In this document: piece after piece, positions 23,981 to 32,481 of the stretch
Layout of the letters: every line of letters begins with the position of its first letter
How positions within the stretch are numbered: position 1 is the first letter of the stretch
Source: Ophiothrix spiculata
Taxonomy: Eukaryota; Echinodermata; Ophiuroidea; Amphilepidida; Ophiotrichidae
Assembly: GCA_000969725.1 (NCBI GenBank)
Contig: JXSR01S019129.1
Length of the DNA: 32,481 nt
Direction: 5' to 3' (one strand)
Notes under the pieces: generated by a model
Seen by the model: the letters and a program-made list of their open reading frames with translations, nothing else
Database searches by the model: none
Told to the model about the DNA's origin: nothing
Position numbers and translations under genes: made by a program

Positions 23981-24284
23981 AAAAAGCAGAAAATTTGTTT
24001 GTTTTTCATTGTTATTGAAGGTCACAGCATTGTTATATATCTGTGAACCAGAAGACCAATTTGAGTTTGGATCAAAATGTAGAATTTATAATGCACAATT
24101 AGTTCGTAATAAAAAATCAAAATTGAAAATTACCAACATCTGACTCATTTCCCTTGATCGTGTCACATATGTGTAACTATGAAACACAGTAGATACTTTC
24201 AGTTAACATTCAATTTCACTTCAACCCATTTCCATGCTAGACAGCTGTATGTACATCATGTTTTACATTGTAGTTACTTTTTGT

Positions 24285-24690
24285 CAGCTCATTTCTGCAG
24301 GAATCGTCCAAAAAGAAAGTAAGTCACAAGTATCTGCAATGTACATACAGTATTCTTGTTTTCTGTCCAGCAGGCAACTGCTTGATGAAAATGGTCTTGC
24401 AGTTTGAAAACTAAACCTGTTTCTAAAAGACTACAGAACATCTGCTAATTTCTGCATTAATCTTAAACTGTCCTGAAGGTAAAAGGAAGTAGCTTACATC
24501 TAATCTGAAATGCATATACTGCATTCTTGTTTTCTGTGCAGCAGGTAACTGCTTGATGATGAAAACTTGCTACTGATAGTCTGCTTATTTCTGCAGGAAT
24601 CTTCCAAGACAAAAGGAAGTAAATTACAAGCATCTGAAATGCACATAGAGCATTCTTGTTTTGTGAGGCACATGGAATCATAACAACATT
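24285..24690 (-). repeat. Three inverted copies of the unit's ~100-bp repeat
   Basis: Copies at about 24285-24400, 24441-24572 and 24579-24690 read, on the minus strand, 'aaaACAAGAATgC(a)...ATGTGCATTTCAGAT...TTACTTCCTTTT...ATTCCTGCAGAAAT'. This matches repeat A of the 6-kb units (10584, 16455, 22388) in the opposite orientation. They lie about 200 bp beyond the truncated end of unit 3. Two overlapping minus-strand frames (110 and 76 residues) cross this block and show a periodic KQECS(M/I)CISD phrase. That phrase simply reflects the DNA repeat, and I do not treat it as a protein. Confidence 0.75.
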
Positions 24691-25934
24691 TTGAATTACA
24701 ATTTCCTGGGTTAGAAATAGAATTCTGCATCTGTTCATGTGATTTTGATAATAAAACACTTTTTTAAAAAGGAATTTTTTAAATAGCATTTCCAATGTGT
24801 GTCAATACTTGTTTTGTTCCTGCAATTGGTAATCTTAGAATAAGAAAAAAGAATTTGAACATGTTCATCGACATTTGCACAATTTTGTACTTACGAACCA
24901 AACAAGAAGATATAACAGAATTTTACATTTTAAACCCATGCTATTAACATAGTCTGGTGATAATGTAGTGCATCCAGCATCACCTCTGCTAGCATTGTCT
25001 GTCGTATCGCAAGAGATTTTATCTAAATTAGAGATAAAATTGTCGGTCGCATCACATACTGTTCAATTCTTGTTCCTGTTTAATATGACATTTTTGAATT
25101 TTTTGAGAACATTTGTCTGGATTGATATATTGATGATTTCTTAATATCTACCAAGTTACAGGCCTTAATTTAACCTAATTAACAAGAAATAATTAATTAA
25201 TTTTGATCTATATGTGTTCTATTTCAATTTAGCATTTCACAAACTCCCTATATGCAAAAATCAGGTACTTAAGTATAGCATAAACAACGCATCACATACA
25301 GATCTATATGGTGCGCTATATGAACTTCGCGACAATTTTTTTTTCACATACAGATCTATATCATATAGCATAATTTGACGTATTCAATTACTGTACTAAG
25401 AGATCCCTAAATGTAAAAAAAGTGTTTTCACTATATTAAAAAGGGTTACAAGTATTAGTTGAAATTAAAGATAATAACAAGTTTAAAGTCTTTTCTTTTA
25501 AAAATAAATTAGTATCAAAAGAAAACTTAAGTGCAAAGGCTATTTTATGACACAAAGTCTATGTAAGAATTTCAAATGCAATTTTCTCAAAATGAGTCTT
25601 TTGTCATATAGAACAGTATGTAATGTCATGTGACCTATGAAATGTCCTTTTTATAAGGAAGATTGCACATCACATCCCAACACATTCCCCAGTTGCTAAC
25701 TATATTAGCATAGAATAGCCCTGGTGTGACCATTATGGACACTACCTGTTACCTTTTCTAGTCAAGTGAAGGAAGGTGGGAATATCACTTACGGGACTTT
25801 TATGTATGTCCTTAATGGTCATCATGCCACGGAGATGCACTTATGTACAAGAACTATTTCCTCAGAACTTCACAAAGAAAATAATGCAGACTTTTTCTGC
25901 ATTCATCAAATTACTTTCTAAGACCTTTTTTTAT
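24691..25934. other. Gene-free stretch with short repeats
   Basis: No gene is supported. A small stem (TTTTATCT with AGATAAAA) occurs at 25018-25041. The word TCACATACAGATCTATAT occurs twice (25292-25309 and about 25346-25363). The rest is AT-rich unique-looking sequence. Confidence 0.5.
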
Positions 25935-25972
25935 AATAATTGTATGTTCATGAAAATGAACATACAATTATT
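25935..25972. repeat. Perfect 17-bp hairpin with GAAA loop
   Basis: AATAATTGTATGTTCAT (25935-25951) and its exact reverse complement (25956-25972) are separated by GAAA. A further ATACAATTATTAT word follows at 25986. It could be a very short foldback, a transcribed stem or the product of a template switch. It is too short for a typical animal microRNA precursor. Confidence 0.9.
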
Positions 25973-27741
25973 GTCAACAACCAAAATACAATTATTATCA
26001 CCAACCAACAGATGTAGCTGTAGTTTCTGAGATATAGAAATATTTTCACAAGAAAAACATGAGGAACATTGCCTTCAAACTTTTTGCATAATATTCAACT
26101 TGATCTGTGAACACCAATCAAGTAATATTGTATTTCAATGCATGAATTTTATTGTTCATCAACAGGAAGCAAAGACCTGATTTTGGAGTTAGTTGCCAAA
26201 CTTTTCAATACTACATGTATGGCAAAACATCCTTGGTTTAATAACATTAACGTATGAGACTCAAAAGGTACGCCAACTATTAACAACTTAGCTTCAAAAA
26301 ACTGACTAACAATTACTTTAAAACTTCTTTAAATTTATCAACAAGAGTACAAATTGGGTACAAATGTGGCAATTGGGTACAAATTTGACAAAGTGAGTCA
26401 AAATTTAATGAGAGATTAAACACTGATGGGTGAATCTCATTTGCTCACCGGATATCGTTCCACAAAATATTTTCAACAAAAACTCAACCTCTGCCATCAA
26501 CCTTAGGTGACTTACTTTTGTAGAGGTAATGCTGTTTTCTGGATGGTCTAAGCTTCTTGTACCATCATCATCATCCTCTTGATAATTCTATAAGTGCTCT
26601 CCAAAGTTGACTCCATCCATCGTGTTTGTCCACTATCGCTAGGCCCAGGCCATTCCATCGTCTCATGAACAAACTCAAGCGACTTACCTTTTCTATGAAT
26701 GGATGTCATTATCTTCTTAAGGATTTTCAAGATAAACACTCCAGACTTTTCTCGTACAGTATGTTTGTGCAGTATAGAATACATAATGCATCTATGTGGT
26801 GGTGATGTGGGGGAAGATGACATAAGACTTTTCTTCAGATAGAATAGTAGCAATCGTCCCTGCATCAATGTGGGTAGGGGAGCACAAGACTTTCCCTAAA
26901 TTAAATTTCTTGGGAGGGGCACTTAATCTTATGAGATGCACTATGTAGCACAACAAATTAAGCCTGCTGTCAACTAGTGACGCTGTGTTTCACGGATTGT
27001 CACTCATAGAACATAATAAACTTCTGTCACTAGAAGACCCCAAATTTTAACAGATATCTCACCTGGACCCAACTTAGGATTTTACGAATCTTCGAACTGT
27101 CGCCAAATGATTCCCTATATTTTTGGTTGTTCTCCTTGCCAAAAAAAAAACCTCTTATGGTCCGAGGCGCTTGGTAACTCTCATACATCACTCTTTTATA
27201 GAAGTGCTGCTCTTCCAGTATATTGATTTGTTCAGTATAAAATACATAATAGCCATTTATGCATATATCCAGCATACAAATGCAATCTTATTTGAATCCA
27301 ATGTTTGGGTACCTTGTACATATCCCGCATCACAGGTCAATATTAAAATCACCCATAATGTAGACATAAAAGATAAGTTATACATATCCCATAATGTAAG
27401 CAATTTGATATTAAACTAATATATGGGTACATCTTCCTTTGTTTAAGTTAAAAAAAGATACAAATTTACTCACAGGCACTAGGACAACTGATGGAGTTAA
27501 TGAGGCGGCATGACATTTATCGTCTTTGCAGTCAGTTTATGGACATTGGCTAGACGAGCATTTATATTGGTGTATGGTCTTTGGTTAAGATAGATTTGTT
27601 ATTGCAAGACACATTAAGGGAAGTGTCAAGTGCACTTGTTACATAAATTGATGAGACCAAGTAGGAGCCAGTGAAATATGGATGTACTTACAGTCTTTGA
27701 CGGTCAGTTATATGGTGTGTGGTTTACTGATGGGTCTGCTG
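25973..27741. other. Gene-free stretch; two consensus splice donors on the minus strand
   Basis: On the minus strand a 106-residue frame (26868 down to 26548) contains AGAAAAGGTAAGTCG near 26680-26694, and a second donor-like ACAAAAGTAAGTC lies near 26508-26522. No acceptor, homologous domain or second exon was recognised. The tail of the frame (methionine run from ATGATGATG repeats) looks low-complexity. I do not call a gene, but this is the least unlikely place for an exon in the window. Confidence 0.35.
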
Positions 27742-27826
27742 GGTAAAAGTGTGTTAAATTATCACAACCTGAGTTATTATGGGTTTACTTGGTAAAAGTG
27801 TGTTAAATTATCACAACCTGAGTTAT
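27742..27826 (+). repeat. 49-bp tandem duplication with exact 36-bp core
   Basis: GGTAAAAGTGTGTTAAATTA followed by TCACAACCTGAGTTAT occurs at 27742-27777 and again at 27791-27826 without a mismatch. It is a very recent local duplication. Confidence 0.93.
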
Positions 27827-29239
27827 GATGAGGAGGGAGGGAGATATTAACACCATGGTCTGTTGCCCATTGCCTAGTGGTTGGTGTAATTATTAAATGA
27901 TGCTTTTGATAATAAATTTATTGAAGTATTACTTAAAGTGTATTGGCGAGTTTTATTTTCCATAAGCAAACTCATTAAAATAAGAAATATTAATTATTAA
28001 TACGAAAATTACAGAGGATGTGTTAAGGAACATTTCCCCATGTGGTGGGGTGATTTCTTTCTCCTCGTACTGTTATGGTTATTTGGATTTCCCATAGGGT
28101 GCTTATCTACCTCCTCGAAACATTTTTACTGTTTACAGGAGGTGATCTGTTATCTTGGTAACAAGTAGTCAGCACTACATTTGATATTGTGGAGAAAAAT
28201 TACAAAGGGAAATGATAAAAAGAAGAGTCAGAACCTATTTTGCTGTTTTAGGTAGAAATGGTAGGCAATGTACTTGTTTGTATGCTGAGACATGTATAGG
28301 GTGAAGTTTTTAAAAGGAAAACATTACTTTTGCTTTTAATAGAGGATGTGCTATATGAATGAGAGGAAATCTTTAAAATGTGATGAATCATACAACAAAA
28401 TATTCAAAAGCAATCATGGATGTAATGACAATAAATGAAGAAATCAGTGCAAAAAGCTTCAAGTCATATATTCATAGAGATGCCTTATCAATACTTGCCA
28501 GATCTAGCAAAGAGCCATGTATGAAACTTGACTCGGACTAACAGGAAATTCCGACAACAGCGGATGATTTTAACTCTGAAGCTGCTAAAATTACAAGTGC
28601 AATGAAATGATTCAGACTGTGATGGAATGTGATGAAATATGCATCCATTCTGGTTTGCTTTTTACCATAAGAATCAGTGAAGATATGGTAATGCTGTAAG
28701 CTTTAGCTAAAGAGGCTTTTTGTGGCAAGTGTTTGCTGACGAGTCTGTTCTGGCTTACATCACAGCAACTCCCAGCAGCAATTTAGCAGTATAATCCAAG
28801 CAGATTGAAACAGAACATCACTAGAGTGGCTTTTATTTATAATAATGTTGAAAAATAGACTACATTATTAAATTATCGAAATTTTTTTACTTATGTTTAA
28901 AAAGTGTATAAATAGTTCTTTTTCATTACATTAATTCCATGGTACTAATTTTCCTATGCATGAACAATGTTTCCATAGAGGCAAAACTTTTCCAGTCTAC
29001 AGAATTTATCAATTATATTATAAGTTAACAAACTCATTGATAAATCAAAATATAAGATTAAAACTGGTCTAAGACACTTACTTGTTGTATTCATTGTCAA
29101 TAAAACTCAGTACACCATTTTTCAAAAATAAAAGTTACATATAGTAAACCCCATCCCCAAAAACAACGCTGAATGAATGAAAAGATCTACAACAGATATC
29201 ATAATCCAGAGGCAGTCAAACAGATATAGAAATGGAATT
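27827..29239. other. Gene-free stretch, nothing recognised
   Basis: AT-rich DNA with no long frame, RNA gene or strong repeat that I could identify on either strand. Confidence 0.5.
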
Positions 29240-30476
29240 ATGTTATCAATACCGTTACTAGAGAGACTCCAAATCTACCCTGATTTATCTCATATAAAGC
29301 AATATTCTGTCATAAAAATAAGATAAACAACTGACAAATAGATCAAGAAATGATATGTAATCAATACCCAAAAAGAGATTCAGAATTTACTTTGATTCAG
29401 GACAAAATATCCAGAAGTATTTTTAGCTATTCTTTATAAATTTGAAGTATAAAGTAAGCAGCGGATTAACCCACATAAACCAATATGACCATGTGGAGAA
29501 ATAAATTAGTCTGTATTTTTTGAATCATAACAACATACCTAATCTTGCTGAATATTCAAATGAACTTGTATGTTCAAGGTTTGTCCATTAAGTAATAACA
29601 AAATTATTCAAAAATAATACCAAAATCATGGAAAATTCATGCACAAAATGTATTAATATGCAGTGATTTGGTCTCAATCATTCCTAATCATTGATAATCT
29701 CTTACACAATACAATAACAACAGTTGTAGAATACAAGGGATATGCTATGGATCTCGTAGCAGAGTCTGATTGCTTATTTTATACTTCAAATTTTATACAA
29801 TATACCTTGGGATGAGCAAGCTTGTTAGATTTCGACTATTAGGATCATCTCCATTTTTATACTGTTACCCATATCAAATAATATTTATCATTTCGAAAAC
29901 ACCCATATTTTCCAAAATTGGGTGCATTTTTTTATAAGTTTCCATCAAATTCACCAGATGTGGTGTTTCATTTACAGCAACCCCTAAATTTATCAACTCA
30001 CTTGAAAATGCACTCTGAGGCAAATAGTGAACCCCTTCCCCATCTAAATTTGGTTAAGTAAACTAGAGTAAAATTGAAGACAATGATCAATTTTTATCTA
30101 TACTCCAAAAATCTCCCTCTGCAATAACTCAATATTTTTCTACTAGATACTGTATCATATTACATACAAAAACTCAGATAATGGCTTTAAGTAATATAAT
30201 GGTCATCTACTGTCATGGTTTAAATCTAATAATACTGAGAAATGTATGAAATAAGAATTTATAACACTTTTTACAGCTGACAAGATTCACTTATATATGG
30301 TTTTGGATAAACACGTGGGAAAAATTAAATCAGAACAGGGGGTTATTATTTTACATTCTTATGAGAAAATATTAACCAATAAAATACTAATAGAAAAATA
30401 AAATGATGTGTAAACACTCTGAGCAGATTTCAAATCTAAACCTTGATTAATCATAGGTGAATATTCTGTAGCAAGT
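29240..30476 (-). repeat. Right cluster of the left-end minisatellite-like family, inverted
   Basis: Read on the minus strand, copies near 29240-29335, 29352-29402 and 30418-30476 match the family at 48-560. They share GATAAATCAGGGTAGATTTG, 'gaatctcttt(n)gggtattgattacata' and ACAGAATATT. The first two cores are about 117 bp apart, so tandem spacing is similar to the left cluster. Orientation is opposite to that cluster. Confidence 0.65.
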
Positions 30477-31378
30477 TCAATAATGCCATGAATAAAATTT
30501 CAAACAATACTCAAGTTTTTATTAAACATAAAAAGCAATATACCTTTTGGATCAAAATGGTAATGCATATCAAAGTTCAGGTACTTTTCCTAATATCAAT
30601 ATCATTTTTCCTTAAAAAATCAACTCATACATTTTCAAATCTAAATTGGGGAGTACTTGATGTTTTATCTTTTAAAAATACCAATTAAAGGGGCAATTCA
30701 TGATCCATCAAGGTCACCTCTATCAAAATTGAGATTTTGAGCTGGGAAGAATCCTTGATTGGTGTATGTTACAATACCCAAACCGTTCTTTCAAATGTTC
30801 CTCCATTTTTGAGAAAACTGAGAAAATATGTCATTTTGTTATTATTTTTGGGGCCCCAGCAGTAATTACAACAGAGTAGTCTTTGGAGATATTTAAAATG
30901 CTGAAAAGCTTGTAACTTGAACACGGATTGTCTGAATCAAGTGAAATTTTCAGATTACATTTATGTTGTATTCTTCTTTTAATTTAGCTAGAAAAGAGGT
31001 GAGGTTATCATCACAGCAGAATCATGAATTGCACCTTTAATATACCAGTTTTCTTAATACTGCCCAAGACACAAACATTGACTGTGAGCCCCTTCCCCAT
31101 CTAACAAAATCCAAAATTGAAGTAAAGTAAACAAGAATGAAATCGAAGGCAAATGATCAATTTTTATCCATACTCCGCAATTCCCTTCTGTAATAACTTC
31201 ATATTTTCTTTACTAGATTGGCATCATGTTACATAGAGAAATCAGGTAATAGCTTTAAGTATCATGACCGTCATCTACTGTTGCTCTTTAAATCTAATAC
31301 TGAAAATTGATGAATCAAGACTTAAAACAACTCATGAGATTCAGTTATATACAAAAGTTTGAATAAGCAGTTTTTTAA
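30013..31378 (+). repeat. Diverged direct repeat of ~310 bp, 1.06 kb apart
   Basis: Segments 30013-30322 and 31065-31378 share GTGA(a/g)CCCCTTCCCCATCTAA, AATGATCAATTTTTATC(t/c)ATA and GTCATCTACTGT words in the same order with many small indels. The CCCCTTCCCC word starts at 30032 and 31089. Removing the MITE at 30685-31040 leaves an original spacing of about 700 bp. No coding sense is visible. Confidence 0.8.
30685..31040. mobile_element. MITE flanked by TTAA, 348 bp
   Basis: TTAA flanks both sides (30685-30688 and 31037-31040). The ends AGGGGCAATTCATGAT and, inverted, AGGTGCAATTCATGAT match at 15 of 16 positions. A TTAA target points to the piggyBac-like group, while a TA target with two more bases in the ends would point to Tc1/mariner. 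The sequence cannot separate these. There is no transposase. It lies between the two copies of the ~310-bp direct repeat. Confidence 0.85.
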
Positions 31379-31529
31379 AGATCAAGTTGACAAAGTGGAT
31401 TATATCTAAGAGTTAAAAAACAGGGCCAGATTTCTCCTTATACAAAAAAATAGTTTTGATTAAAGTTTACAAGTTCTTACAACAGACCATCAGTCAGGTT
31501 AAGTTGCCATACTATATCCTGAGAAATTG

Positions 31530-31640
31530 AGGGATGAAAAGAGGGCATTCCCATCCCTCTGATTTGAACAAGGGACCTTTCAAATCCCAAACACATATCT
31601 ACCCATGCCATGTCACACTGAGTCGTTACCAAGGCAGTAA
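31530..31640 (-). mobile_element. Possible tRNA-derived SINE fragment
   Basis: On the minus strand a perfect B-box core GTTCAAATC (31561-31569) is preceded, about 50 bases upstream, by an A-box-like GACTCAGTGTGACATGGC. An imperfect T-arm stem can form around the B box, but the cloverleaf as a whole does not close, so it is not a functional tRNA. The downstream 'gggatgggaatgccctc' would be the SINE body. The call rests on these promoter-like boxes only. Confidence 0.35.
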
Positions 31641-32481
31641 TTTGGTAAGATATAACAGTTTAATTTCTATCAAACTTTCACTTTCGGGAACATGTTTTTC
31701 ATGAGCAAGTCAAAATGGCTTGAACAATTTGCTGCTAGCAATGTTGTCTTTTTTAGAAGTCTTGGAAGTTTTCAGAGACATACCGCTGCCAAGTAAGTTC
31801 AAACCAAATTACTATTGTAGCCAGGGTAATAAAGCTATCTTTATACCATCACTCCAATCAATATATTTAAATCCAGAGGGCAAGGGGTGGGTAAATCAGA
31901 TTCAGTTTTGACTGGTTTATAAAGAACCTGAACCCCAATCCATTACAAGAAAAATGGATGATACCATAGTTAAGAATCTTGCTCCAAACCTACAATAATT
32001 CTAATAAGATCTTTCAACCATTTGCTTTTGTGTTTTGTGCTGTCTTTTTCTTTTTAATGACCTGTGTGTAAAGATTTTTGTCAAAATGGATATTATTACG
32101 GCTACGTATGCTATACATGTAATAAACCAACCCCAGGATGTCGGCATTGCTATCTTAATACATCAATATGCAAAATGAGACACATAGTCACCAATAAAAT
32201 TACCTACCAACTCAACAACATCATCTCATAGGACATTTACATTTTATATATAACTAAACTGAACTACACCTTCAAAGATGAGGCAATAATGGTGAGGTAG
32301 ATTAGTGGGTTCATTGCTTTCATTTGTAATATTGAATGTCAATGTCATGTGCCATTTGATGGAGTGATATCCATTGTTGATGTAACGGAGGCACCATTGT
32401 AATTGTCTTAGTGCAAAGTAATCAAAAACGGATATACTATTTCATTAAATGTAATGATAGTCAGACATAATGGAATCTACC
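31641..32481. other. Gene-free stretch at the right edge
   Basis: No supported gene, RNA or repeat. A 63-residue plus-strand frame at 31720-31911 has no recognisable domain. Any larger feature would run off the window. Confidence 0.45.

Larger units (their letters stand above)
18552..24082 (+). repeat. Array unit 3, truncated at its right end (5531 bp)
   Basis: The third copy is collinear with unit 2 up to GGATCAAAATGTA at about 24070-24082 (unit 2 counterpart 18273-18285). The last ~265 bp of the unit, including copy B of the ~100-bp repeat, are missing. It carries none of the three private insertions of units 1 and 2, so it is closest to the bare unit length (about 5.8 kb when the missing end is added). 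It has many small indels relative to unit 2. Faint similarity to the unit start ('tagatact...caattt...ttccatgctag') reappears at 24190-24235, so older related sequence may continue. Confidence 0.92.

Noticed and set aside
6221-24082. Possibility that the array is a CRISPR-like or tandem gene cluster
   Set aside because: There are no short regular repeats with unique spacers, and frames are not preserved between units. Units differ by many indels that are not multiples of three.
6221-24082. Possibility that the three units are an assembly artefact
   Set aside because: The units differ by several per cent and carry different insertions with their own target duplications, which duplicated contigs would not show. 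Read-level confirmation is still desirable.
24463-24795. Minus-strand 110-residue frame with a periodic cysteine-containing phrase
   Set aside because: The periodicity comes from the inverted ~100-bp DNA repeat, which is non-coding in its other five copies.
31530-31640. Functional tRNA gene on the minus strand
   Set aside because: Only the B box is perfect. Acceptor and anticodon stems do not close, so at most it is a SINE fragment.

Overview
The window is AT-rich, repeat-dense eukaryotic DNA in which I could support no protein-coding gene, rRNA or canonical tRNA. Open frames are short, lack recognisable domains, and where they recur they simply follow DNA repeats. Small DNA transposons (MITEs) with TA, TTAA and hAT-type ends, a SINE/LINE 3' tail running into ATT repeats, and scattered 'taggcctata' words resemble intergenic or intronic DNA of a marine invertebrate. 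An echinoderm- or hemichordate-like deuterostome is my best guess, held weakly.

Layout. Positions 1-6220 form a mosaic of old repeats: a minisatellite-like family (1-560), a MITE with 40-bp inverted ends (1271-1460), several diverged direct repeats (2038-3450), a small foldback (3860-3944), a SINE/LINE 3' tail (3990-4100), a recent 71-bp tandem duplication (4781-4894) and a decayed MITE copy (6066-about 6165). Positions 6221-24082 hold the main feature: nearly three head-to-tail copies of one non-coding unit (6112, 6219 and 5531 bp; about 5.8-5.9 kb once private insertions and a deletion are discounted). The copies differ by roughly 4-5 % in the stretches I aligned by eye. Each unit carries the same nested repeats: a 64-67-bp pair, a 350-375-bp tandem pair, a T-tract/G-tract junction and a dispersed ~100-bp repeat.

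The units carry private events that date later than the tandem amplification. Unit 1 has a 416-bp near-perfect foldback with a 13-bp target duplication and lacks about 230 bp. Unit 2 has a 212-bp hAT-type MITE and a nested-palindrome insertion. Unit 3 is cut off before its last ~265 bp and is followed by three inverted copies of the unit's ~100-bp repeat.

Positions 24083-32481 are again a mosaic: a perfect 17-bp hairpin with a GAAA loop (25935-25972), a 49-bp tandem duplication (27742-27826), copies of the left-end family in the opposite orientation (29240-30476), a diverged ~310-bp direct repeat (30013 and 31065) separated in part by a TTAA-flanked MITE (30685-31040), and a possible tRNA-derived SINE on the minus strand. 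The 6-kb array is the most unusual item; whether it is transcribed or functional cannot be told from sequence alone. Identity figures are by-eye estimates.
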